From Glaciecola sp028401415 (GTDB lineage: Bacteria; Pseudomonadota; Gammaproteobacteria; Enterobacterales; Alteromonadaceae), in NCBI RefSeq assembly GCF_028401415.2, contig NZ_CP171821.2, positions 186,001 to 250,000 of the forward strand: a stretch of DNA of 64,000 bases. Reading direction: 5' to 3'. How positions within the stretch are numbered: position 1 is the first letter of the stretch; every line of letters starts with the position of its first letter. The position numbers and the translations under genes were made by a program. The notes under the pieces are model-generated. The model was not told the DNA's origin and did no database searches. It was given only the letters and a program-made list of their open reading frames with translations. This document shows, one piece after another, positions 44,730-53,917 of the stretch.

Positions 44730-45329
44730 ATGGTCGTATCAAAATCAGCAAAACCTGTCATTAAACGAGTAATGTTAGTCTTAGTCGTTTTTGCCTTTTC
44801 GGCAGAATGTGTCGCTGCATCGATGGATACTGTAGTGGATGACTTCAGTCATGCAGATAATAGCAGCCTATCGATTCCAAGACACTTTTATACTGATGCT
44901 GCAACTGGCGGAAAAACGAGCGTCGAGTACCTAGCTTCAGACGGCATTATGACTATAAATGGTCAGATTAGTCCACCAAGAGGCCAGCCCGGATGGGCAA
45001 GCATGGTGCTTTTATTAGATGAAAATGGGAAAGCCAAAGACCTAAGTGCTTTTGAGGGAATACACTTGCGTCTTAAAGTGGTCGAAGGAATGATTTCTAT
45101 TACTGCCAATAGCGTAGAGATTACAAACTTCGACTATCACGCTGCAATCGTTGTGGCGCGCGCAGACGGTGAATTCCATGATGTGACGATTCCTTTCTCA
45201 TCGATGAAGCGCATGTGGTCAGAACAAATTCCTTTAAACACCTCAACGGTCAATAGCCTTAGCATTGTCGCAGCCGGTGGACAGGCAATGCCTTTTGAGT
45301 ATGTCTTGGATGAAATAAGGTTTTATTGA
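44730..45329 (+). CDS. CIA30-domain exported protein
   Basis: 199 residues from the ATG at 44730 (GGAGAGAAAACA upstream; the frame is open from 44664). Signal peptide ends near SAECVAA. The body follows the CIA30 family (named after a mitochondrial complex I assembly factor): VVDDFSHADNSSLS, GKTSVEYLASDGIMTINGQI, DLSAFEGIHLRLKV, and the end FEYVLDEIRFY. In bacteria these are galactose-binding-like beta-sandwich proteins of unclear role. It is divergent from the sigma-factor gene and its stop is one base from the next gene, so it may be a target of that sigma factor. Confidence 0.8.
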   Translation: MVVSKSAKPVIKRVMLVLVVFAFSAECVAASMDTVVDDFSHADNSSLSIPRHFYTDAATGGKTSVEYLASDGIMTINGQISPPRGQPGWASMVLLLDENGKAKDLSAFEGIHLRLKVVEGMISITANSVEITNFDYHAAIVVARADGEFHDVTIPFSSMKRMWSEQIPLNTSTVNSLSIVAAGGQAMPFEYVLDEIRFY

Positions 45330-45330
45330 C

Positions 45331-46542
45331 ATGCCATCGAACGCAGTGAGCGCTCATGAAAACATTGAGAGATTGCACTATTTAGATGCTGTGCGCGCCT
45401 TTGCTTTGTTGCTCGGCATTGTTTTTCATGCCAGTATTTCATTTTTGCCCGTGTTTATTGGCTGGGCAGTAATGGATATTTCAACCAGCGACATAGTTGG
45501 CGTATTTATGCTGATGAGTCACTCGTTTAGGATGCCACTATTTTTCCTTATTTCAGGTTTTTTTAGCCATCTGGTATTTCATCGCATCGGCGCCACGCGC
45601 TACATACAATCCCGCCTGATTAGACTTGCAGTTCCCTTTGTTGTGGGATGGTTTTTTCTCAAGCCACTGTTGATATCTGCATGGATAATGGGTCATGACA
45701 GCATGCGCGGGGATGTTAGTTTAAGCCATGCTCTGTTTGGCTCGCTAGCAAGCTTTACGGCAATGCCAGAGGGACTGTTTACCGGCACACATCTTTGGTT
45801 TTTGTACTATTTGCTCATGATATCCGGCATTGTTGTTTTAGTAAGCCTAATGCTGGGGCAAAGCTCAACGTTCTCCAAACGCATAAAAAGGGCGATGGAT
45901 AGGGCCGTTCAATTGACCGTCCAATCTAGGTGTATTGTTTTGTTTTTAGCCATTCCTACGGCAGTATGTTTGTGGTTTATGAATCACTGGGGACTAGATA
46001 CGCCTGATAAATCCTTAATCCCTCATCTTCCCACTTTGTCGATTTACGGCATGTGTTTCGCGCTTGGCTGGCTTTTGCGCCGCCAAAAAAAGGTGTTTGA
46101 ACAATTTGTGTGTTTCACCAAGCGTAATTTTATTGTATGTATAATCGCCGCAGTATCATTGGTGTATTTATCGAACTTTGAACCTCAGTATTCCCATCCT
46201 CAGTATGACGTTTTAAAGCTAGGCTTCATTTTCAGCTACGCGCTTATGATGTGGTCATTGATTATTGCGTCTATCGCAGCATTCAAGCATGTTTTCGCAA
46301 AACCCAATAAAATTATTCGATATCTTGCGGATGCGTCTTATTGGATATATTTAATTCACTTGCCAATTGTCATATGGCTACAGATAGCGTTTGCCGAGCT
46401 ACCACTTCACTGGTTGGTTAAGCTGACTTCAATCGTCATCATCAGTATTGGATTGTCGCTCATTCTCTACGCCGTATTTGTTCGTTTTACTTGGCTTGGT
46501 GCAACCTTAAATGGCAGTCGAAAGCCGCGCCTTGCGTCGTAA
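45331..46542 (+). CDS. Acyltransferase family 3 membrane protein
   Basis: 403 residues, about ten membrane helices. The N-terminal signature ERLHYLDAVRAFALLLGIVFHASISFLP carries the conserved His, and FFLISGFFSHLVF follows. Family members O-acetylate or O-succinylate glycans (OpgC/MdoC-like, peptidoglycan or LPS). It starts one base after the CIA30 stop, so both are likely one unit. The acceptor glycan is unknown. Confidence 0.85.
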   Translation: MPSNAVSAHENIERLHYLDAVRAFALLLGIVFHASISFLPVFIGWAVMDISTSDIVGVFMLMSHSFRMPLFFLISGFFSHLVFHRIGATRYIQSRLIRLAVPFVVGWFFLKPLLISAWIMGHDSMRGDVSLSHALFGSLASFTAMPEGLFTGTHLWFLYYLLMISGIVVLVSLMLGQSSTFSKRIKRAMDRAVQLTVQSRCIVLFLAIPTAVCLWFMNHWGLDTPDKSLIPHLPTLSIYGMCFALGWLLRRQKKVFEQFVCFTKRNFIVCIIAAVSLVYLSNFEPQYSHPQYDVLKLGFIFSYALMMWSLIIASIAAFKHVFAKPNKIIRYLADASYWIYLIHLPIVIWLQIAFAELPLHWLVKLTSIVIISIGLSLILYAVFVRFTWLGATLNGSRKPRLAS

Positions 46543-46592
46543 GTGAATTGAGTATTTATGGACATGCCTTGTTGGCGTATTTTAAGCTCGAC

Positions 46593-46964
46593 CTAATCTT
46601 CAAAAGTGTAATCGGCCATGCCGCCTTCTTTTGATTTGAAATGTCCCGTTGCGCCTTTTTTGATGCCTTGATGGTTGCTATGTTCAACACGAAACGCACT
46701 GCTTGCGACTCCATTTTCAAATTTACCACTATGATTTAAAACAAGCGTCGTGACTGAGTCTCCCTCGGTGCAGCTTAGCACTTCAAAACCAGTAAATGCG
46801 GCATTACCGTTGGCTGTATAAAACATTTGATAGCACACTTCACTGCTTCCCATAAGGCTCCCTGTGTAGTTTTGCTTTACCTCAGCTATCGTTATCTTGG
46901 TATCATCTGCCAGCTTAAGTTTTTCGGATTCATCCCATGCTATGATTTGAAAAGTTCCGTTCAT
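46593..46964 (-). CDS. DUF3224-family protein
   Basis: 123 residues from the ATG at 46964 (GGGAG eight bases before). The beta-barrel pattern is typical of DUF3224: MNGTFQIIAWDESEKLKL, EVKQNYTGSLMGSSEVCYQMFY, FTGFEVLSCTEGDSVTTLVLNHSG, GTGHF-like GATGHFKSKE. The frame is open 69 codons further upstream, but that part is antisense to an AraC-family remnant and should be ignored. Function unknown. DUF3224 genes are often next to regulators like that remnant. Confidence 0.85.
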   Translation of the reverse strand: MNGTFQIIAWDESEKLKLADDTKITIAEVKQNYTGSLMGSSEVCYQMFYTANGNAAFTGFEVLSCTEGDSVTTLVLNHSGKFENGVASSAFRVEHSNHQGIKKGATGHFKSKEGGMADYTFED

Positions 46965-47149
46965 TTTTGAATCTCCCACTAGAGCGCCATTTTGATTTGA
47001 ATAGAGAGTATCACTTGCAAAGCAGTCAGTATTGTAAAAACACGACAAAAAGCGACAATGCAAACGCGAACCTAGGTGCTTCAGGGCTTTTAGAAAATCA
47101 CGAACCCCTAGCGGGTGTGCTTCATCCAAATCAAAGTGCACAGCAATAT

Positions 47150-47612
47150 AGTCTTCGTCGTTACTTCCCAAATGCTTACTCGTCCTTAAAGGACGTGGTA
47201 GAGCAATATTGGTTTATGAGCTGGCATTTGGGGTGCAAATGAAAAGCACCAGCAGACTAATTTACCCGATGCAAATTTTCATCTGCTGTTTGACACCAAT
47301 GGTAGCGATACTGCAAAACTGATCGGCCCTGTAAGCAAATGCTATATATATTCAATGCAAGGCAGAGGAGAGTTGCTTGGTATAAAACTTAAGCTAGGGG
47401 CACTCGCTTGGGTGCTTGATGATCCGCTAAAGAATTATGCTGATACAGAACACGAAATGACTCACTTGAATGGTGTTGACCTAGCGAAGCAATCAGGCTG
47501 TTGGAACAGCGAGAAATAAGTTTATCTGAACTGGCAGCCCAATTGGGGTATAGCGATCAGTCTCACCTAACTCAGGATTTTCAAACCATTCTCTGATTGT
47601 CGCCGGGTGAAT
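47150..47612 (+). pseudogene. AraC-family regulator remnant
   Basis: Pieces in three frames. SLKDVVEQYWFMSWHL (about 47187-47235) and then ANFHLLFDTNGSDTAKLIGP with LLGIKLKLGALAWVL (47262-47519) belong to the N-terminal sensor domain found in some AraC regulators. LLEQREISLSELAAQLGYSD, then QSHLTQDFQTIL (about 47500-47593), is the end of the AraC helix-turn-helix, followed by a TGA in place of the expected Gly and by LSPGEYG. At least two frameshifts and one nonsense codon are present, and the first HTH is deleted. Confidence 0.75.
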
Positions 47613-47732
47613 ATGGTAGAAAGAGTATGCCAATAGTGAACACGTAAAAAATGAAAAAGCACAAAATGAATAAGCGCAATTGGACCGCATTTATGGCTAT
47701 ACTTTAAATATCTCCATCAAATAGGAATAATT

Positions 47733-49001
47733 TTGAGAATCCATCTTCTAGCAGTATTAGTTTTTGTCGCCACCGCCTGCAGCGCTGCGCCGCCCAATAG
47801 TGTCTCACATCCCGAGTCAAGTGCAGTGAAACAAGGCTTTTCAAAAGAACGTTTGAGCCGAATTAATAGCGTTATGCAAGCATACGTGGACCAAAAAAAG
47901 CTCGCTGGCACAGTTACTTTAGTCGCGCGAAATAATGAAATAGTGCATCAATCGGCTATTGGTTTGCGCGACATTGATAGCAAATTGGCCATGACCACCG
48001 ACAGCATATTTAGAATTTACTCTATGACTAAACCGGTGACTGCCGTGGCCGCTCTCACATTATGGGAGCAGGGTAAGTTTCATATGAATGATCCGATTGA
48101 AAAGTACTTGCCAGAGCTTTCAGGCTTAAAGGTATATGTGAGTGGCTCGGGCGATGACATGGTGTTAGAGGATGCCAACAGACCCATTAGAATTATCGAT
48201 TTATTCATGCATACCGCCGGGTTTTCTTATGGTTTTACAGATAGCGAAGTTGACAAGCTGTATCGTGCGTCTCAAGCAGGACTTCTGGGCAGTGACGCGG
48301 AGCGCAGCACTGTTTTAAAAGAAATCGCAAAGCTTCCTCTCAACCACCAACCGGGCACAAAATGGCACTATGGCGTTAACACCGACATTATTGGTTTTTT
48401 AGTTGAAGCGCTGACAGATAAAAAGTTGGGTGAATACATGCAGGAAGTCATTTTTGACCCGCTTGAGATGAGCGATACTGGTTTTTACGTAAAAGCAGAA
48501 AGTGCAGCGCGATTTGCAAAGCTTTACACGGCTGATGAATCGGGGATCACAGTTGAAATGGCCAACGAGCCACTGGGCGATTTCTTAAACGACCCCGCAG
48601 TTCACAATGGCGGAGGCGGTTTGACCTCTACCATAGGGGATTTTTATAAGTTCACGCAAATGCTGTTAAACGGCGGCCAATACAAAGGAAAGCGCGTGCT
48701 CGGTAGAAAGACCGTCGAGTATTTCCGTACTAATCACATGCCAGATAGGCTATTGCCCTTTGCAGATAACTCTCCTGGCGAAGGCTATGGACTCGCAGTG
48801 TCAGTGACAATTGATCAGAACGATCTATTATTTATGGGGTCTACTGGAGACTACGGGTGGGGTGGCGCCGCTTCGACTTATTTTAGAATTGACCCAAAAG
48901 AAAATCTTATTTTGATTTCGATGACGCAGTTTATGCCCTATGGTTATCATGGCTATATGGATGATTACAGAAATTTGGTTTATCAGGCGCTGGTGGATTA
49001 A
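47733..49001 (+). CDS. Serine hydrolase, class C beta-lactamase/family VIII esterase-like
   Basis: 422 residues. The start is TTG, supported by AGGA six bases upstream and by a lipoprotein signal MRIHLLAVLVFVATAC. Catalytic SxxK is in IYSMTKPVTAV, the Tyr motif is in WHYGVNTDIIG, and the C-terminal GWGGAASTYFRIDP matches family VIII esterases (EstB-like) rather than true beta-lactamases, which have KTG. It is probably an envelope-bound esterase or D-Ala-type amidase; substrate unknown. Confidence 0.88.
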   Translation: MRIHLLAVLVFVATACSAAPPNSVSHPESSAVKQGFSKERLSRINSVMQAYVDQKKLAGTVTLVARNNEIVHQSAIGLRDIDSKLAMTTDSIFRIYSMTKPVTAVAALTLWEQGKFHMNDPIEKYLPELSGLKVYVSGSGDDMVLEDANRPIRIIDLFMHTAGFSYGFTDSEVDKLYRASQAGLLGSDAERSTVLKEIAKLPLNHQPGTKWHYGVNTDIIGFLVEALTDKKLGEYMQEVIFDPLEMSDTGFYVKAESAARFAKLYTADESGITVEMANEPLGDFLNDPAVHNGGGGLTSTIGDFYKFTQMLLNGGQYKGKRVLGRKTVEYFRTNHMPDRLLPFADNSPGEGYGLAVSVTIDQNDLLFMGSTGDYGWGGAASTYFRIDPKENLILISMTQFMPYGYHGYMDDYRNLVYQALVD

Positions 49002-49064
49002 TTTACCTGTGTTATGGCAGCCGTTGATTGACTGCTATAATTGGAAGTACTCGCATAGTTAATG

Positions 49065-49107
49065 TAAAGGCTACGTAAAGCTTATTGTGCTTTTATGCTA
49101 GCCTTTA
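49065..49107 (+). terminator. Hairpin after the serine hydrolase gene
   Basis: TAAAGGCTA-C-GTAAAGC pairs with GCTTTTATG-C-TAGCCTTTA around a 7-base loop, about 65 bases after the stop codon. It is only weakly followed by T residues. Probable terminator or 3' stabilising structure. Confidence 0.5.
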
Positions 49108-49136
49108 TAATGTTTAGATTCAAAATTGTCTTGCGA

Positions 49137-49162
49137 GCTAAATATCTTGCAAGGTATTTAGC
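49137..49162. promoter_or_regulatory. 26-bp near-perfect palindrome upstream of the DUF1800 gene
   Basis: GCTAAATA-T-CTTGCAAG-G-TATTTAGC is symmetric in 24 of 26 positions and ends 16 bases before the DUF1800 start, next to its GCGAGG ribosome binding site. It could be an operator for a dimeric repressor or an mRNA hairpin limiting translation. Confidence 0.55.
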
Positions 49163-49177
49163 GAGCGAGGCTTTTAT

Positions 49178-50584
49178 ATGTCGAGTGAAATGATGTCTAG
49201 TGGAATGCCCAATGAATTTGCATTCATCGCGACCAACAGGTTTGGGTATGGCGCTGATAAACGAGCGCAAGACTTCCTGCAAGCATCAAGCAGCCGCTCA
49301 GATGCGCAAACTTGGCTTACCAAGCAGTTGGGCGCATATAAATTACCCACTATTAAATGGGACAGCGCGAAGGCGCTGCGCGCGCATTACGAGCTAAAAA
49401 ATGAGCGCAAAAAAAGGGGAAGTGATGCGGATAACCAAACAGACTTTGTTCAAAGTCGGCGTGCTTACGTAAAGCAAGCCAGACGTATGGCGGAAGTAAC
49501 CGCCTTGCATAACATCAATCATAAGCAGGTGATTCAATCTCGCTTACTGGACTTTTTTTCTAACCACTTTAGCGTATCGCGAGTTAACTTTCCGATGCGC
49601 GTACTTTCGCCAACACTAGAAATTGAAGCCATTGCGCCTAATTTGCATCGTACTTTTTCTGACATGCTCTTAGCGACCATTCAACATCCAGCAATGCTGA
49701 TTTACCTGAACAATGAATTCTCAATTGGGCCTAACAGCAAACTGGGCGTGCGGCGAAAAGGTAAAAAGGCGCGCAATGGTCTCAATGAGAATTTAGCTCG
49801 TGAGATTCTGGAGCTGCACACAGTGGGTGTAGATGCTGGATACTCACAAGATGATGTGACCGAATTGGCCAAAGCGATTACAGGGTGGAGTATTGGGGCG
49901 CTAAGATACTCAGAAGAGCCTGAGTTTTTATTTCGATCAAATGCGCATGAGCCGGGTTCTCGGGCCATTATGGGAGCGGTGTACAATAATAAACGCGGTG
50001 AAGCAACTGGGCGAACCATACTCAAGCATCTGGCTAACCATGAATCGACTGCTCGTCATGTAAGTGCCAAATTGGTCAGGCATTTTATTGCTGATGATGC
50101 ACCCAGTGATATTGTTGATGCAATGGTGCAAGCATGGTTAGATACAAACGGGCATATCCCAAGTGTGGTGTCGCAAATGATTTTGCATAAAAAAAGCTGG
50201 AGTAACACGCCACAAAAATTTAAGACGCCTAGAGAGTTCATTATTTCCAGCATGCGAGCGTTCAATACTAAACGCATTAGCCCGAGTCTTTTTGAATCGC
50301 TTGAAATTATGGGGCAGGGCTTTTTTAATTCAGGTTCCCCCGCTGGTTATGCAGATACGCAAAGTGCTTGGTTGAGCGCTAGCGCTTTGAATGCTCGCAT
50401 TGAGTGGGCGAGCCACTTTGCAGCTTTAATGGCCAAACGCAAAAGCACCGAGCCAGTCGCAATTGCTCAAAAAAGTCTAGGTCCTTTTTTACAAAACAAC
50501 ACACTAAATGCCATTAAACGCGCGGAGAGCAAGCAAATGGCTATCTCAATATTTTTGCTCAGTCCCGAGTTTCAACGGAGATAA
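49178..50584 (+). CDS. DUF1800-family protein
   Basis: 468 residues, helical, without a clear signal peptide. Family pattern: FIATNRFGYGADKRAQDFL near the start, LLDFFSNHFSVSR, NLAREILELHTVGVDAGYSQDDVTELAKAITGW in the middle (the most conserved block), and NARIEWASHF late. DUF1800 genes nearly always precede a DUF1501 gene, as here (4-base gap). The pair occurs in many marine and soil bacteria; its job is unknown, and surface-polymer or export roles have been suggested. Confidence 0.9.
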   Translation: MSSEMMSSGMPNEFAFIATNRFGYGADKRAQDFLQASSSRSDAQTWLTKQLGAYKLPTIKWDSAKALRAHYELKNERKKRGSDADNQTDFVQSRRAYVKQARRMAEVTALHNINHKQVIQSRLLDFFSNHFSVSRVNFPMRVLSPTLEIEAIAPNLHRTFSDMLLATIQHPAMLIYLNNEFSIGPNSKLGVRRKGKKARNGLNENLAREILELHTVGVDAGYSQDDVTELAKAITGWSIGALRYSEEPEFLFRSNAHEPGSRAIMGAVYNNKRGEATGRTILKHLANHESTARHVSAKLVRHFIADDAPSDIVDAMVQAWLDTNGHIPSVVSQMILHKKSWSNTPQKFKTPREFIISSMRAFNTKRISPSLFESLEIMGQGFFNSGSPAGYADTQSAWLSASALNARIEWASHFAALMAKRKSTEPVAIAQKSLGPFLQNNTLNAIKRAESKQMAISIFLLSPEFQRR

Positions 50585-50588
50585 GACA

Positions 50589-51788
50589 ATGACTAAAGAA
50601 GCAAAACCCTATGGTATGTCTCGTCGCAGCTTTCTTCACAAAAGTGCTTATCTTCTCGGCGGTGCGAGCGCTTGCGTGTGGTTGAGCACTCAGCCGGTAA
50701 GCGCGAGTGTATTATCGAAGACTACCACGAAAGGTTCGCCTAGCAGTAAAAAGCTTGTTTGGGTGTTTTTAAGAGGTGCAATGGATAGTCTCCATGCGGT
50801 GATCCCGCGAAACGATCCTCATTTACACTCGCTTAGGCCGCATTTGTTGGAAAGTGTCAATACAAGCGCCTTGCCCTTGAATAAGCGTTTTTCTTTGCAT
50901 CCTGATTTGCACCACATGCATGACTTGTATAAGCGAAAACAAATGTCAGCAATCATCGCGGTTGCAAGCGGCTATCGCGCGCGTTCACATTTTGAAGCGC
51001 AAGACCAAATGGAATCTGGCCTAAATGCAACTGATCATGATAACGGTTGGCTAGCGAGAGCGCTTAGGCAGCATCAAAGCAGTGGGGTTGCCCTTGCGCG
51101 CAGCGTGCCAATTGCCATGCGCGGTTCAAATTCGCAAGTGGAGACTTGGTATCCTTCAGCTTTTCCAGAAGCAAGTGACGACTTGTTAAGCCAACTGAGT
51201 GATTTATACCAAAGCGATGCGTCTTTGGGCAGCACCTTAACTAAGGTGATTACGCAGAAATCGGCTCCCAGCATGCAAATGAAAGAAACCAGACGCCCCA
51301 ACTTTACCTATCTCACTCAACGTTGTGGGGAGTTGCTATCTAATGACAATGCCAGTTGCGCCATGTTGGAACTGAACGGTTGGGATACTCATAACAATCA
51401 ATCTGGCAGACTATCTCGCTTATTCCAACAGCTCGATGATGGCCTTGCGAATTTGCAAAGCAGCCTTGGTGAAAAATGGAAGGATACCTTGATTATTGTA
51501 AGCACTGAGTTTGGACGCACGGTTGCGGCAAATGGCACATTGGGAACGGATCACGGAACGGCGTCAAACATGTTTGTTTTAGGCGGGGCGCTATCTGGTT
51601 CAAAAGGACTATTGAAAGGAGGGAAAGTTCTGGGAAAATGGCCAGGGCTAGCGCCTGATCAGCTTTATCAAGGCCGCGATTTAATGCCAACAAGCGATGT
51701 TAGGCATTGGATTGCTGGCGGACTTTCTTCCCACTGGGGCTTATCAGCTGCTCAAATTAGGGGAGTATTCCCAGACTTATACGCCTGA
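50589..51788 (+). CDS. DUF1501-family Tat-exported protein
   Basis: 399 residues from the ATG at 50589 (an upstream ATG at 50508 is inside the DUF1800 gene). Twin-arginine signal SRRSFLHKSAYLLGGASA points to Tat export of a folded protein. The body is sulfatase/alkaline-phosphatase-like in fold: VWVFLRGAMDSLHAVIPRNDP, AVASGYRARSHFEAQDQMES, WDTHNNQSGRLSRLFQQLDD, VSTEFGRTVAANGTLGTDHG. Metal-binding Asp/His residues lie in the last two blocks. Partner of the DUF1800 protein. Confidence 0.9.
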   Translation: MTKEAKPYGMSRRSFLHKSAYLLGGASACVWLSTQPVSASVLSKTTTKGSPSSKKLVWVFLRGAMDSLHAVIPRNDPHLHSLRPHLLESVNTSALPLNKRFSLHPDLHHMHDLYKRKQMSAIIAVASGYRARSHFEAQDQMESGLNATDHDNGWLARALRQHQSSGVALARSVPIAMRGSNSQVETWYPSAFPEASDDLLSQLSDLYQSDASLGSTLTKVITQKSAPSMQMKETRRPNFTYLTQRCGELLSNDNASCAMLELNGWDTHNNQSGRLSRLFQQLDDGLANLQSSLGEKWKDTLIIVSTEFGRTVAANGTLGTDHGTASNMFVLGGALSGSKGLLKGGKVLGKWPGLAPDQLYQGRDLMPTSDVRHWIAGGLSSHWGLSAAQIRGVFPDLYA

Positions 51789-51918
51789 TTTTATTCATGC
51801 GAGTAAAAGGATCAGCATATATACAGTTTCTAATGGTGTGCTTGAAAGCAAGTGTTGGTTAAATCGCATATGCGCTTTATTCGTATACATTTTTTTGCGT
51901 GTTTATGGTGGTCGCTTA

Positions 51919-52797
51919 ATGCCTAATCGATATCAAGATATTTATCCAGAGCCGCCTTTACTCGAAGGGGGGGCAACTGACAAGCTATCGGCACTTAGTC
52001 TCTTGCAGTTAGAGTACTTTGAGGCACAGCCGGGTGAAATGTCCCAACAAGTGTTTGCACAACATCATATATTGATTAACTTAAAGCCTGAACCGCATAA
52101 AGTTGAAAACTGGCGTGATAATGAGCATCGTGAATTCATTTTCCATAAAGACGAAATCGTAGTAACACCTGCTGGGATTGCTTCGGGATGGAAATGGCAT
52201 GCGCCGTCTAAGGTTATCGTGATTACGCTTGAGCCTTTCCCACTAGAGCAATTCGCCAAGGATTCTTTGAATATTGAACTCACAGAAGAACAACTTCAGA
52301 ATATTCCACAGTTTGTTGATCACGATATAACGCAAGCCGCCATTATGTTAAAAGACGCTTTAAGCAGCAAAATAGGCTCTCAGGTACTGTTTGAAAGCTT
52401 CGCTAGGGTATTTTTGACTAAGCTGATCCAATCCTACGGCCTAGAGCGAGATGAAGACTATGCGTTTACCCGAAGTTTTACATCTGAGCACTATAAAACA
52501 GTCATTGACTTTATTGCTGACAACTATGGCTCTAACATCTTAATAGAAGACTTAGCTTCTCAAACCTTCTTGTCGACTTATCATTTCGCACGATTGTTCA
52601 AGCAAACTATCGGTAAATCACCGCATCAATTTCTAATGCGCTATCGGATAGAGCGAGCGAAAGAAAAACTCAAGCAGCCAAATCCTGTTTTATTTGATGT
52701 GGCATTGTCGTGCGGATTTGCGGATCAGGCACATTTCTCACGCGTGTTTAAGCAGTCTGAGGGAGTAACGCCCAAGCAATACGTCAAATCAATTTAG
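51919..52797 (+). CDS. AraC-family transcriptional regulator
   Basis: 292 residues from the ATG at 51919; the frame is open back to 51697, but that would overlap DUF1501. The N-terminal part is a cupin-like sensor (QHHILINLKPEPHKVE, VTPAGIASGWKWHAPSKV). The C-terminal AraC domain has two helix-turn-helix units (LIEDLASQTFLSTYHFARLFKQ and LFDVALSCGFADQAHFSRVFKQ, ending GVTPKQYVKSI). It lies between the DUF1501 gene and an exported hydrolase gene, either of which it may control. Confidence 0.9.
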   Translation: MPNRYQDIYPEPPLLEGGATDKLSALSLLQLEYFEAQPGEMSQQVFAQHHILINLKPEPHKVENWRDNEHREFIFHKDEIVVTPAGIASGWKWHAPSKVIVITLEPFPLEQFAKDSLNIELTEEQLQNIPQFVDHDITQAAIMLKDALSSKIGSQVLFESFARVFLTKLIQSYGLERDEDYAFTRSFTSEHYKTVIDFIADNYGSNILIEDLASQTFLSTYHFARLFKQTIGKSPHQFLMRYRIERAKEKLKQPNPVLFDVALSCGFADQAHFSRVFKQSEGVTPKQYVKSI

Positions 52798-52924
52798 CTT
52801 TGCAATAAAGCAAGATTATTCAAAAAGTTCGCAAAGTCGTGCAATCATCTCCTTTGTTATTTTCATAATATTTCATCATCAAAACAAGCAAAGCCTTTTT
52901 AAATTAATGATGAAATTGGAGAAA

Positions 52925-53917
52925 ATGATGAACTTAATGACCGCATCAATTAAAAAAACAACGCTTTCTATTGGTTTAATTGCGACCGCTGCCTCCCTTG
53001 TTCCATTGAAAGGAACTCATGCGGCTACCAAACATCATGTTACTTTTGAAAGCGGTGGCGAAACGCTCGTAGGACATTTGTACATGCCTAAAAGTCATAA
53101 TGAAAATACGCCTACTTTCGTGATTCTAGGTCCAATGACCTTCCAAAAAGAACAGGCACCAACTGAATACGCCACTCGACTGGCTGAGCAAGGCTTTGCA
53201 GCACTTGCGTTTGATACACGTTATCGAGGCGAAAGTGGTGGAGAGCCTCGCGCGCTTGAGAACACCTTTCACAAAGTAGAAGACTTAAAAAATGCAGTAT
53301 CCTTCATCAAAGGCTTAGCAGGTTTTAATGCAGACAGTATTTATGCCTTAGGCATCTGTCAGGGCAGTTCTGCCGTTGTTAATGCTGTTGCACAAGATGA
53401 CAATATAAAAGGAGGTATTACTTTGGCGGGTCACTATCGAGATAGGGAAGGTGATATTGCATGGTTAACAAAAGAAGGCTTCGAAACTCGTCTTGCTAAA
53501 GGTCAAGCCGCTTTGGATCTGTATGAGCGCACTGGCGAGGTTGAATATGTCGCAGGTGTTGATGAAACGGACATGAATGTGGGCATGCCTGGAAAATTCG
53601 TATGGGATTGGTATCACGTATGGGAAGAAAAAGGCTTGTGGGAAAACCGCTACGCGGTGATGAGCGATGCGGCCTTACTAAGTTTTGAATCAATCAGCGC
53701 AGCTGCCGAAATCAATAAGCCGTATCTTATGATACACAGCGATAACAGTTTTCTGCCAGATGCTGCGCGTCGACATTTCAACGCAATGCCCTCCAAACAA
53801 AAGACCTTGCTGTGGGAGGGAGAGACGCCTCACTTAGCTTATTATGATCAGCCTGAAATACTAGACAGGACGACTTTAACCATAGCGAATTGGGTCGATA
53901 GGATAGAAGCAAATTAA
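52925..53917 (+). CDS. Exported alpha/beta hydrolase with Cys nucleophile elbow
   Basis: About 330 residues (ATG at 52925 or 52928; GGAG just before). Signal peptide ends near GTHA. Fold pattern: PTFVILGPMTFQKEQAPTEYA, LAFDTRYRGESGGEPR, nucleophile elbow YALGICQGSSAVVNA, and C-terminal His in GETPHLAYYDQ. Cys rather than Ser in the elbow recalls dienelactone hydrolases and YcjY-like proteins. Substrate unknown. Confidence 0.83.
   Translation: MMNLMTASIKKTTLSIGLIATAASLVPLKGTHAATKHHVTFESGGETLVGHLYMPKSHNENTPTFVILGPMTFQKEQAPTEYATRLAEQGFAALAFDTRYRGESGGEPRALENTFHKVEDLKNAVSFIKGLAGFNADSIYALGICQGSSAVVNAVAQDDNIKGGITLAGHYRDREGDIAWLTKEGFETRLAKGQAALDLYERTGEVEYVAGVDETDMNVGMPGKFVWDWYHVWEEKGLWENRYAVMSDAALLSFESISAAAEINKPYLMIHSDNSFLPDAARRHFNAMPSKQKTLLWEGETPHLAYYDQPEILDRTTLTIANWVDRIEAN

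Noticed and set aside
46965..47171. 69-codon N-terminal extension of the DUF3224 gene
   Set aside because: It is antisense to the AraC-family remnant, and a well-placed ribosome binding site precedes the ATG at 46964.
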